Shown: piece after piece, positions 1 to 10,780 of the stretch | Numbering within the stretch: the first letter of the stretch is position 1 | Layout: each line of letters starts with the position of its first letter | Assembly: GCA_027563935.2 (NCBI GenBank) | Contig: CM050453.2 | Span: 83,860,665-83,924,664 of the forward strand | Direction: 5' to 3' | DNA length: 64,000 nt | From: Costus lasius | Taxonomy: Eukaryota; Streptophyta; Magnoliopsida; Zingiberales; Costaceae | Position numbers and translations under genes: made by a program | Notes under the pieces: generated by a model | Databases searched by the model: none | The model's input: the letters and a program-made list of their open reading frames with translations, nothing else | Told to the model about the DNA's origin: nothing

Positions 1-149
1 TTAATATCAAAATAGTTGTTAGTATTGCTAGACTAAGTTTTATTTGTTTTAGATTTAACTTTATTTTCATAGTTGTAACAGAACTGTGATTTCTGAAATT
101 TGTGAATATTACTTGTGTTTTATATTTTCTATCTTTTTATATATTTTGA

Positions 150-755
150 TAAAAAAAATTAATTGGTTGGCGTTGGATAATCTTTCTGTTCTTGATAGAT
201 TTGAAGATATGTCTTTTAATCACAACTCGTGGGCAACTGAAAGAGGTGAGGTTTACATATCATAGGGTAAGTATGAAGATGATTCCTTGTGCACTCTTGC
301 AGATAAATTGAAATTACACTCTTATATGTACCCTGTTAGGACATCTTATTCTTCTATTAGATGTGATATTTGTGGATGTTTTGATCATTATACTTCTGAT
401 TGCCAATTTTTAACTCCTTCAAATCATGTTTCTGAACCATACTTTGAGAATACTGAGAAATCTAGGTCAAATTCCATGCTTAAAAAATTCATGACAAATC
501 AAAATCAAATCATGACAAATCGAAGTAAGGAAATTGAAGATCTTAAAGGGATAATTAGTGAGCTTGCTTCTCAAGTAGTTTCTTTAACAACTCATAAGAA
601 AATTTTAGTAACCTAGATAGCACAACATCATTGTTTATTTGAGTTTGATTTGGAAACTGAAGAAATTGATTTAGAAAATTCCCCCTCTGATTATGATTGT
701 TTTGAAATTGAGCCTTATGTGAACATTAATGAATTTCACTCTGATTGAGCCTTAT
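150..755 (+). pseudogene. Ty3-gypsy gag C-terminal relic
   Basis: The plus strand keeps the second half of a gypsy gag. There is a stretch reading LDRFEDMSFNHNSWATERG, a stop codon near 262, then a longer open part (287-616) with a CCHC-type knuckle in the form C-x2-C-x4-H-x4-C (CDICGCFDHYTSDC). An acidic tail follows to about 750. The same order (NHNHWSSERG, then CEVC...HDSFDC) occurs in the minus-strand gag at 3970-4608, so both belong to one gag family in opposite orientation. Gag packages element RNA; this copy is broken by stops and lacks the capsid half. It ends abruptly next to the minus-strand ORF that finishes at 752. Positions 1-150 hold only AT-rich DNA in which I recognise nothing. 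Confidence 0.6.
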
Positions 756-2134
756 GGGAATCCAAAAATATGACCAAGCTGGTCCAAAGTAAGTACATGC
801 TCCCGGTTCCACAACCGGAACGACATCCTCCCTGGATCTCTGTCATCATGGTTCCTCAGTGTAACCTGGACAGAGCTGAAGAACTCCAACGTGAGCTGAA
901 CGTAAGTGGGGTGCCTATGATGATAAAAATCCTGCCACCCTATGTTCGCGAACATCCACTGGACATCATCGAACAATCCTAGGGACTGCAGTGTCTGATC
1001 ATCCTAATATCTTGTGCTAAGCACTCCCCGAGTGGACATAGCACGGTATCTCCGCTCCTGCTCCCTACCCCTATGTCTGATCTATCATGGGTAAGTAGTG
1101 AGTGCAAGGGGTGTTGATCGTGCATGTCTCCTCTCTGGTATCTCTAGCTCTGGCATAGCTGGAGACGGCTCAGAAGATGAAGGCTCTGGGGATGCAGTTG
1201 GTGAATGCTGTGAGGATGGCTCTGGTGAGGGCAAATGAATCTCAGGCGATGGTACCGGTGATGCTGATGCTAGTACTGATGGTGGTGCTGGCTGAGCATC
1301 TGTAGACGACTCATGTGCAACCGATGGGGAAGAAGTGTGGAGCTCGGGTATGTCTACAGATATCTCAGGTAAATCAGCAAATATCTCAGGAGATCCCTCC
1401 TCCTAATTTGGCAACACAGGTGTACTACCCTCAGGGACAGGCAGATCCCCCTGGTCCGAGGAGGGTGATGGAATCTCTGGAGTCATAACGTTGTCACCTG
1501 GAGTATCGAATGGGACTGCAAAGTCTAGCAGATCAGCAGGAAGCACGGGCGTGGCAGACTCCTCAACATCCATCGGAGTGGTATCAGCTACTATCGGTGC
1601 TGGCGCTGGGGGTGCTACGGATATCTCAGCTGTCTCTACAACTGGTCATAAGGGTCTGGCAACTCTCCTCCCCCGCGTAGTCATGCCTCGTGCGGTACGC
1701 TTCCTAGCATACCGTCTAGCGATCCTCTGATCACGGCTCTCTGGCCTATCTGCAGGCCTCTCTGATATAATCTCTAATTCTGGGGAGCTGACTGGCTTAG
1801 GCACTGCCGCCTGTGATACACTGGGTACCGTGGATGTGCTAGGAGCTGGGGACGTGCTCTCAGTGCCAATCTCGTCAGAGACACTAGGATACTCCCATGG
1901 TGTATCGGAGGAAGGATATAAGTCAAACGATATCGGAGACTCCACTGCTAACATCTGATGTAGCTCAAACCTCTCTGGGAGTACTCCATGGACCATCCTA
2001 TACCTAGGATATATAGGAGGGTACGGTCCTCGTACACTCTCCTTCCTCACCGCCCCATAGGGTCTGGTCCTAACCGATCTCCTCAGTGCCATAACCTCGA
2101 TCGAAACAATCCAAAATATGCAAAGGTATCTCAA
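752..2134 (-). mobile_element. Athila-type ORF-1/env-like ORF, interrupted and truncated
   Basis: One minus-strand frame runs through this interval with nonsense codons at about 1646, 1402 and one or more near 1090. Its N-terminus is basic (MALRRSVRTRPYG, probable start about 2092). It then becomes a long Pro/Ser/Thr/Glu-rich low-complexity stretch. A folded segment follows at 752-976 containing DDVQWMFANIGWQDFY and FRLWNREHVLTLDQLGHIFG, which resembles the conserved block of the plant ATHILA ORF-1 family (PF03078). The frame is cut at 752 where plus-strand gag sequence begins. In Athila elements this ORF lies downstream of pol and is often called env-like; its function is unknown. Family assignment is by motif resemblance only. 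Confidence 0.5.
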
Positions 2135-2900
2135 AAACCGTAAGCTACAGTAACTATAAAATCACCTGTTGAAACTCGGAGGAAAAATGATCCAAAAATT
2201 TCATCTAAAGCCCTCAAACTAATGCTAGATGCATACAAATCTAGTACTGAGATTGAAAATCAGGTTTAGGAAGAGTTTGCTCACAAATTTGCTCAGAAAT
2301 CGGCGTCGAATCGGTCGAAAATGAGTTCTGCGTGCGCTGGCAGACGAACGGCAGTTCTTTGTGAAATCCGGTGGATGATCGCCGAAAAGCACTCACTGGA
2401 AGTAGAGGAAGGCAGGCGGAAGGGTTTCGTCGCCGCTCATGGAAGGAATCGTCAAAAATCGGCGAATTATGAGCGTGGGCGTAAAACCCTAAGTCGCCAG
2501 TGAAGTTTAAACCGTAAGAACTTACAGTCCGTAAATGCGTCACGGCTTCGGCCGTAAACCTGCCTTAGTGTACAGTGTCCAGCCATATTTAGTTATATTC
2601 AAAATCATGGCTACATGATAATTACGGCTCTAGCCGTGAATCTTGTGTTTTGACTTTGCTTTTCGCTACAAAAATCGCAAAAAATCTCCAAAAACTTCCT
2701 ACATGCAAAACAACGAATTTATAGTGTTTTTCTTATAAACAAGTTCATCATAACATGCAGATAAAATTGATTACAAAAATTCAAAGCTAAATAACTAATC
2801 ACGAGAAATTCAAAAACTTAATGGAAAATAAATTGCGGAAATTAATAACATTCAGAGCCTCTGGGTTGCCTCCCAGGTAGCGCTTATTTAAGGTCCTTAG
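2135..2900 (-). mobile_element. Non-coding spacer of the gypsy element
   Basis: No coding sequence is recognisable. The stretch contains repeated CACGGCT/AGCCGTGA words near 2540-2640 and, at about 2850-2895, a segment that on the minus strand reads as a run-out ending in GGGAGGCAACCCAGAGG. Wording of this sort often follows the pol or protease region of Athila/Tat-like plant elements. It separates the protease region from the ORF-1-like region and is where reverse transcriptase, RNase H and integrase would be expected but are absent. Confidence 0.45.
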
Positions 2901-2920
2901 CTTGACCAAAATAATGTTTA

Positions 2921-3957
2921 TCATTCTTCAGGTGGATAGGAGGCGTAGTGAATAATAGACAACATTTGTTCTTCACGCCTTTCCAGATCGTTACATGGGT
3001 TTAACTTTAAATCTCGAGATAACTCCCATGTTCCATCTTTCTTCTTCTTGTCCCTCTCATGCTTTGCCCGATATTCTAAGGGACGTCTATCTATTTCAAA
3101 AATATTTCCCTCATCAAATTCATCCTCCTTCACTTCAGGGGGTCGACAGGAACCTGCAAAATAAAGCTTCTTACTCCTTAAAGAAAAATCATAAACCAAT
3201 TTACTGTCATTTAAATTCAATGTTAACTTCTCATGCAGCATATCAATTATAGCTCCTGTACTTGCCAAAAATGGTCTACCTAATATAATGGGTGATTTAC
3301 TGTCTTCTTCCATTCTAACAACCATGAAATCAGTCAAGATAGAGAACTTATCAATTTTAACAGACACATTTTCTAATATTCCTGAGGTTGCTCAATAAAT
3401 TCATTAGCAAATTGAAGGCGAGTTCTAGTAGCTTTAAATTCTCCACTACCTACTTTCTCAATCATATATGAAGGCATTAAACTAACACTCTATCCTAAAT
3501 CACATAAAGCATTCTCAACAATAAACTTACCAACTTGGCAGGGAATTGAAATGTCTCCAGGATCTCTTACCTTTGTTATCTCTATGTCCATATTTACCTG
3601 GTCGCCTTTCACCTCAGACTTCCTGATATAAAATTTTCCTTGATCTGCTCTAAGTAGCCTCTGGGGAATAGGGATCGGGGGAACATATGCAGGCGGACCT
3701 ATATATTTCGGATCCTCCCCTTTCTCCTCACAGCTCTCTAACTCAAGAGTAATGTCCTCAGGTTTGTCCATAGAACCCTTGATAGACTCTCCAGGCGCGC
3801 CATTGTTTTTTCCATTCACAATAGTGACCACATTACAATGCTCCCTGGGATTCATCTCAGGTTGTCCCGGAAGTCTTCCTGCGAGTCTACTAGTAGAACT
3901 CGCTTGCTGAGCAATCTGATTCTCTAACATCTTGTTGTGGGTAGCCAAAGAATCCAC
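2921..3957 (-). pseudogene. Ty3-gypsy aspartic protease region, catalytic motif interrupted
   Basis: The minus strand encodes the post-gag part of a gypsy polyprotein. A Gln/Pro-rich linker leads to SIPCQVGKFIVENALCDLG and then a stop at about 3490, exactly where the plant retroviral-type protease motif DLGAS would continue; the frame reads DLG-stop-SV. After a further break near 3380, a second open piece (3367 to 2921) gives SPIILGRPFLAST, the conserved C-terminal ILGRPFL block of these proteases, and then a charged Lys/Glu-rich tail. The protease would cut Gag-Pol; with the catalytic loop interrupted this copy cannot be functional. It follows the gag in the same orientation and belongs to the same element. 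Confidence 0.7.
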
Positions 3958-3969
3958 ACGAGATGTCAG

Positions 3970-5085
3970 CTACTTGACCGCATCAGCAAAATCATCAATG
4001 CTCTTCTGTTGTTTCATAAGAAATCCTTCTAGCATGGTCTCCAAGTTTGACTTATGGGGCTGTCCACACTGTCTTGATTGAAAGCCTGGTGGTGGCCTAT
4101 TATCCTGCTGAGGATACTGAGGAGGAACTTGCCCTTGATTGTTCTTGTAGGACGAGTTGGGGTGGTTCCTCCATCCTAGATTGTAGGTTACAGAATATGG
4201 GTCATTCACTGGTCTCTGATTGAAATTCCCCAAGGCATTAACTTGCTCCTGATTAAGATTTTCTTGAGATGAAGTAATAAACTGACAGTCAAATGAATCA
4301 TGCCCTGTTACACTACACACTTCACAGGAAACTACATTAACGGCAACTGAGGGAAAGAAAAAAGAATCTAACTTCTATGACAATGAATCTACCTTTGCCG
4401 CTAGAGATGTCAAGGAATCATTATGATACTTACCAAATCTCGTGGAAGTAGTACCTCGCTCACTCGACCAGTGGTTATGGTTCATGGCCATATCCTCAAG
4501 TAGAGCTGTCGCCTCTTCCATGCCTTTGCTCATGATTGTTCCTCCAGCCGCAACGTCCACCATCAACTTGGTATTATAATCCAATCCATTGTAAAAGATG
4601 TGGATCAAAACTCATGCTTGGACTCCATGGTGTGGGCACATACGCTGGAGCTCCTTGAATCGATCCCAGGCGTCATACAGTGATTCTCCCTCTTGTTGTG
4701 CAAAACATGTAATCCTGTTGCGCAGCTGAACAGTCTTGCTAGGTGGGAAGTATTTGTTTAGAAATGCTTTGGAAAGCTCGTCCCAGCTAGTAATAGATCC
4801 TGCTGGTAGCGAATATAACCAAGCTCTCGCATGGTCCCTAAGAGAAAAAGGGAACAATCTTAGTCTTATAGCGTTAGATGAGACTCCATTAACTTTAACA
4901 GTATCACAATATTCTAAAAAGACAACTAGATGTAGATTAGGGTCCTGATTTGGGGATCCCTCAAATTGATTTTGCTGGACCATCGTCATCAACGCTAGTT
5001 TGAGCTCAAAATTGTTTGCCTCTACATTGGGTCGAACTATGCTGGAATTAAAGCCTTGAATATTTGGTACAACGAAGTCCCTCAA
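3970..5085 (-). pseudogene. Ty3-gypsy gag (capsid plus zinc knuckle), broken by stops
   Basis: The capsid domain (Retrotrans_gag, PF03732) is clear at 5085-4612, with SLRDHARAWLYSLPAGSITS, FLNKYFPPSKT and EGESLYDAWDRFKELQRMCP. A stop near 4610 separates it from the next part (4608-4375, IHIFYNGLD then NHNHWSSERG). Another break near 4375 is followed by a zinc knuckle (CEVCSVTGHDSFDC) and a Gln/Pro-rich tail to 3970. Gag forms the virus-like particle and binds element RNA. The breaks make this copy non-autonomous. The upstream context (PBS and LTR at 5359-6455) places it at the 5' end of a minus-strand element. Confidence 0.8.
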
Positions 5086-5358
5086 AGATTAATTGTTTGT
5101 CGCCATTGCACCTTCTTCAGAAATCTTCTGAGTCTGAAACTGCAATCTCCTTCGAAAGCGAAATGTGTGCTCAATTTCTGGGTCTACTAGAATTAAAGTA
5201 CCTGTCCCAGAATTTCTGGGCATACAATGTGTAAGTCAAAACAGAAAATAAAATAACAGTCAAAAAGAAAAGAAAAGTAAAAACCAACACTAAAACAAAA
5301 GAAAGAAAAGTGCCTAGTCTCCAAACTTATCTAATAAGTCAATATTAACTAGTCGTAG

Positions 5359-5376
5359 TCCCCGGCAACAACGCCA
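5359..5376 (-). other. Primer-binding site of the gypsy element
   Basis: On the minus strand the segment reads TGGCGTTGTTGCCGGGGA. This resembles TGGCGCCGTTGCCGGGGA, the tRNA-Asp-type PBS usual for Athila/Tat gypsy elements. It lies a few bases inside the LTR end at 5383, where a PBS belongs, and the gag follows in the same orientation. Confidence 0.7.
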
Positions 5377-5382
5377 AAAACT

Positions 5383-6455
5383 TGATAACGTTCCGCAAGT
5401 GCACGGAATTATCGAAGTAATAAAAAGATTATCGTTCCCAACGAGGACTACAGAGTTAAGTACCGACTTCTTGACTTGTTTGAATCTAAGCAAACCAAAT
5501 ATGCTGTGGTGCTGAACTTCTAAGTGCGAACAATTCAGAAACAGCTTTTTAGATGATTCAAGTTCTAAGAGAATCGGGATTTCTAGGTTTCACCACACTG
5601 ACTATTACGAATCTTATAAAGATAATTCAATCAATAGAAAATATCTATCATGAAAGGAACTTCTCCTAATGTACATATCAAAATTTCTCGGAGTGTAATA
5701 TGGTGTTTAATTAAATTAACTCCCTACTCTCGTGACAGTTAACCTAACTAAACCCATTAAGTTCTATGAAAAGCTGTTAAATCCTTCAGATGAATCCAAC
5801 TTACTCTCGTGATTGGATTCGAAGGTTCAATTTAGATAGATCGGGCGTTGCGATTCACCTCTCGGTACTTCTCGCAACGTCTAAAGCGCAATTATACATG
5901 GCCAACTTAAATTACGAAATTAATACAACTTCAATCAAATCATGATAATAAATTCGTATAAAAAGAGTATGAATAAGGATTAATTCATAAAAGTCAGCGG
6001 GCTAAGCCCTAAATCCCGAAACAATGATCTACTCACTCATGTTCTTAAGGATATACATGTTTGAGTGATGAATAAGCATAGATCTAGTAAAAATCGCAAA
6101 GAATTCACTAAGACAACAATAAAACTCGCTTCCCCTCGATCTGGAGATGAATAGTAGATGATCAATCGTTGCTTTTGCGTGAAATCTCATCGAAATTTTG
6201 CTCGGAAATCAACTTTCACCCTTGTCGCCACCGCCCTTTGTGTTCGTCCGAAAAACCTCCCTTAACCTTCGAAAAATCTGATCTTTTATAGTTAGACCCA
6301 TTTGGAACCCATTAGCGAACGTTTCTGCAAAGTCTCGTTCAAATCCGGCTCGAATCGGTGGAGAATCGAGTGAAAAACTCGTCAGGCGGACGTTTTCACG
6401 GTCCGTTATATGTCACGGCTAAAAAGAAACCTAGTGAACAAGCATTATTCAAAAC
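5383..6455 (-). mobile_element. 5' LTR of the Athila/Tat-like element (partial)
   Basis: The PBS-proximal end reads TGATAACGTTCCGCAAGTGC on the plus strand, the complement of the LTR 3' end. The same terminus in diverged form opens the solo LTR at 26027 (TGATGTGTTCACAAGTGC, followed in both by a CGAAGTAA word). The interval is non-coding with short repeated CACGG words near 6400. Its outer end cannot be fixed: near 6455 the sequence changes to the copia LTR, so the gypsy LTR may be cut there. Confidence 0.55.
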
Positions 6456-8073
6456 CTTGTCGCGGCGGAAATACTAGGATCGCATGACATGAGTACATGA
6501 TCAACCTTGTTTAACTTGTATAAGACAAGTTAGAGTATTACCTGTGCCATGATGTGAGAGGCGACTTGGAAGATGAAAGGGGCGAGTGCCTCTTCTCCAA
6601 AGATGTCACACACAAGATGAGAAAGACTTTCTTCCTTGTGTTCCTTGTGCTAGCAAAGACACCAAGGAGTCTTGATCGTCTCTAGGAAAGGATGATGTGT
6701 GTCTCCTTGGCCGGTCGAGCTTCTCTTCCTTGCGTGAAGATGATCCACACGAGAGCGAAGAGAGGAGGAGGCGAGAGGGCTTTCGAAAACGTGGATGCCC
6801 CAAAAAGGAAAATTCGGCCACCACTTATGGTAAGAACCGAATTAGTAACTCCCTACATAACTTCCCTTTAAGCGATCGAAAACTCCTCTTTGATTGAACC
6901 ATGCGTTCACAAGTGAACCGGTTCAATCTCAATTTGGTTCAAGCACCAAATCAAACCAGCCCTGGTTATAATCTTCTTTGAACCAAATGGCTCAAGATCT
7001 AACCACACATCACATTGAACCCCTGATCTTTACGATCAAGCTTCAATCCTCCGATCAAAGCTTACCGATCACATGTCCTAATCAATCAAACATGATTAGA
7101 CTATATCTCACTTTTAATCAGAGCTTAAAATCCTTTAAACTGAACTAGAATAATTCCAGTCCACACGATCTGACATAAGTAAGCCATATCATCAAATTGT
7201 GCGACCCTAAGGGTTTCCTTCAATGTCGGTAACGATAACTTACGTTATCACGACCAGAGAGAGGTATCTAGCAACACATCACTGTCTTTCAATATGAAGG
7301 AAAGAGTCTTCCAAGACTACTCCCAAACCACAGCACAAGTGTGAATCTCATTCACTTGACATACATGTTTCCCTTTGCCACTGGATGTTCTCGTCGGACA
7401 AGCGTGTCAAGCCTGTGATTCCAACATGATGAAAATGGTTAGATCAGACGAACATAGTCGTCTGGGTATGGCCATACACATTCTCAACCATTTCATCCAT
7501 AGGGCCCCCTTAGAACATCACACTCCAACCAGGAGAGGCAATCCTATATCTATCACAAGTACCCTAACATGACTCATGCCCACTATCCAAGATAATCCTT
7601 AATCACTATCTTTCAAATGATATGGAACTACCTCAAGATAATGCCAATCATCACTTAGAAACACAAGTGATCTCAAATCAGAGGGAATATGCCACTTGCT
7701 TGCATACAAGGATTATTCACATTGTGACAAACAATTGAATATCCTGAGAAGGGTCAGTCCAGTACATCCAATGCACCTATGTGTCTAAATCTTATTCCAT
7801 GCTCGAAGCATCCTATAAGATTAGAACACATATTAGTCTCAATCATACCAAGGTTGTCTCATGTTCACCAAGATATCTCGACTAAGGACAATACTAAATG
7901 TCAGCTAAACTGAACATCATTGAGACATTATCCAGAAGTACACATATAACAGCAGATAATGTAATAATCTGAATAACAACAATTGCCTTTTTAAAACAAA
8001 TATATTTAGTTTATACATGATACTGACAATAACCCAAGGCCTCAAACATTAGCCTTAAGGGCATACCCTAACA
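6456..8073 (-). mobile_element. 3' LTR of the Angela-like copia element
   Basis: On the minus strand, 20 bases beyond the polyprotein stop, a polypurine tract (GTGGGAGAT) precedes TGTTAGGGTATGCCC, a typical copia LTR start, at 8073. The interval down to about 6.46 kb is non-coding and ends near a GCCGCGACAAGG stretch. A length of about 1.6 kb fits Angela/BARE-1 LTRs. No second LTR for this element exists in the window because its 5' side is lost at 10.67 kb. The inner boundary is firm and the outer one approximate. Short open frames here (for example 7375-7572) show no protein similarity. Confidence 0.65.
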
Positions 8074-8093
8074 ATCTCCCACTTGCACTTAAA

Positions 8094-10673
8094 CTAATGG
8101 TTGAGAAATCTCAAGCCCATATTTTTACAGTGCTTCTCATGCTTCTGCTGCGTCAGAGGCTTTGTAAGCGGGTCAGCTAGATTGTCATCTATATGAATCT
8201 TGCAGATCTTGATGTCTCCTCGATCAATGATTTCACGGATCAAGTGAAACCTTCTCTGTATGTGCTTGGACTTCTGGTGTGACCGTGGTTCCTTCGCTTG
8301 TGCAATCGCTCCGGTGTTATCACAGAAGATAACCAATAGATCTGCACTTGAAGGAACAACACCAAGTTCCTGAATGAACTTACGAATCCATACTGCCTCC
8401 TTTGATGCTTCTGAGGCTGCAACATACTCGGCTTCTGTTGTGGAATCAGCAACAATTGATTGTTTGAAACTCTTCCACACCACTGCTCCTCCATTCAAGC
8501 TAAAAACATAGCCTGATTGCGATCGGAAATCGTCTTGGTCAAATTGGAACGAGGCATCAGTATATCCTTCAATACTGAGTTCTCCCTGACCTCCATAAAT
8601 CAAGAACATATCTTTGGTTTTGCGAAGATATTTTAAAACGTTCTTGACTGCAATCCAGTGTGCCTTCCCTGGATTACCTTGGAACCGACTGGTTACGCTT
8701 AACCCGTAAGCGACGTCTGGGCGAGTACACAACATCGCATACATGATGGACCCAATAGCCGAAGCATAAGGCGTATTGTCCATCTCATCTTTCTCAGACT
8801 GTGTTTGAGGACACTGGCCTTTTGAAAGATTCAGACCATGTCTGACTGGAAGATATCCTCTTTTAGAATTTTCTAAATGGAATCTCTCCAGGACCTTATC
8901 GATGTAAGTACTTTGGCATAGCCCGAGAAGCCTATTAGATCTATCTCTAAAGATCTTCACACCTAGTATATAGGTCGCTTCTCCTAAATCTTTCATCTGG
9001 AAACATTTTCCTAACCATGCTTTGACTGCATGCAGTTCAGGAATATCGTTTCCAATGATTAAAATATCATCGACGTAGAGAACTAGGAAAGTAATCACGC
9101 TCCCACTAAACCTTTTATATACACATGGGTCATCTTCATTTTTGATGAAACCAAATTCAGAAACTGATTCATCAAAACGAATATTCCAGCTTCTCGATGC
9201 TTGTTTTAGTCCATAAATGGACTTCTTTAATTTGCATATTTTATGACGTTCTAATGGGTTAATGAAACCTTCAGGTTGTGTCATGTACACATCCTCTTCT
9301 AATTTTCCGTTAAGGAAAGCGGTTTTCACATCCATTTGCCAGATCTCATAATCATAATATGCTGCTATCGCGAGGATAATTCGAATGGACTTGAACATGG
9401 CTACAGGAGAGAAAGTTTCATCATAATCTATCCCGTAGATTTGTTTGAAACCTTTCGCAACCAGCCTGCCCTTATAGGTAACTATGTTACCATCCATGTC
9501 TTTCTTCTTTCTGAAGATCCACTTACAGCCTATAGGGATTATCCCCGGAGGCGGATCAACCAAATCCCAGACTTGGTTATCTGACATGGAGTCCATCTCG
9601 GCTCGCATAGCTTCAAGCCATCTTGCTAACTCCGGTCCACTGACCGCATCCGCATAAGTGAGAGGTTCATCATTAATGATGTAGACTCCGTCATAGCGCT
9701 CAGGCTGACGACGAATCCTTCCCGATCTACGCGGTTCCCGTGATGCCTGAGCCTCAGGTTGAACATTAACCTGATCTATTGGTTCAGGCTCATCCAACTT
9801 TGCTTGACTACTTTGTCCCTCTTCTGGAATTTCATCCAGCTTTATTTCTCTCCCACTGGCCTCTTGCAGAAGAAACTCCTTCTCAAGAAAAATAGCCGTT
9901 CGAGCAACAAACACTTTATTCTCCTTGGGATTGTAGAAATAATAACCCTTAGTTTCTTTAGGGTATCCGACAAATATGCATTTATCAGATCTGCTTTCCA
10001 GTTTCCCAGAGGCGAGCTTTTTGACATAAGCCTCCCAACCCCAGATCTTGATAAATGTCAAGCTCGGCTGTTTCTTATACCATAACTCATATGGCGTCTT
10101 TGAAACGGCCTTGGATGGCACTCGGTTTAGCATCTTTGCAGCTGTTTCCAGTGCAAATCCCCAAAAGGAGTAAGGTAGAGTAGCTTGACTCATCATAGAA
10201 CGAACCATATCCAATAAGGTTCGATTCCTCCTCTCGGACACACCATTCCATTGCGGTGTCCCTGGCGGAGTGAGCTGTGAGATGATCCCACACTCCTTCA
10301 GATAGTCATTAAACTCATGACTCAAGTATTCTCCACCTCGATCAGATCGAAGTGCCTTGATATTTCGGCCTAACTGATTTTGTACTTCATTTTTGAATTC
10401 TTTGAACTTGTCAAAAGATTCACTCTTATGTCTCTTTAAGTAGACATAACCATACCTACTGAAATCATCAGTAAAAGTAATGAAGTATGAATAGCCACCT
10501 CTGGCATGTTTACTAAATGGCCCACACATATCACTGTGAATAAGGTCAAGTAAACCTGAAGCCCTTTTACCTTTATTAGAAAAAGGAGTCTTCGTCATCT
10601 TACCCATTAAACAAGCCTTGCATGTATCAAGCTCCTCATAGGAGAATGATCCCAGCAGTCCATAGTCATGCAA
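8094..10673 (-). mobile_element. Ty1-copia (Angela/BARE-1-like) integrase-RT-RNase H polyprotein
   Basis: An uninterrupted 859-codon frame. The end of the GAG-pre-integrase zinc motif (DTCKACLMGKMTK) is at residues 17-27. The integrase core follows with D48, D111 and E147 (DD35E spacing). An Arg-rich linker is at about 310-330. Reverse transcriptase (RVT_2) spans about 360-600, with QMDVKTAFLNG and catalytic YVDD at 533-536. RNase H runs from about 700, with TDASF, TTEAEY and CDNTGA, to the C-terminal ADPLTKPL. Wording such as KKSIYGLKQASRSWNIRFDE is typical of the Angela/BARE-1 lineage. Gag, protease and the integrase N-terminus are missing because the element is cut at 10673, so it cannot move alone although its enzyme domains look intact. 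The open frame suggests a fairly recent insertion. Confidence 0.9.
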
Positions 10674-10780
10674 CCGCTTAATGTATCAAGCTCCTCATAG
10701 GAGAATGAGGAGAATGATCCCAGCGCATGTATCAAGCTCCTCATAGGAGAATGATCCCAGCGCATGTATCAAGCTCCTCA
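10621..10780. repeat. Short-unit repeat patchwork at the broken copia end
   Basis: A segment of about 37 bp that belongs inside the copia frame (10624-10660, core TATCAAGCTCCTCATAGGAG) reappears three times just beyond the break, at about 10684, 10733 and 10765. One copy carries an extra GAGGAGAATG and the last is cut at CAAGCTCCTCA. The last copy joins unrelated DNA that continues with GGCTGAGG. This looks like templated or slippage synthesis at a repaired break. Confidence 0.75.

Noticed and set aside
770..982. Plus-strand frame of 70 codons
   Set aside because: It is the complement of the ATHILA ORF-1-like segment, which has the recognisable motifs on the minus strand.
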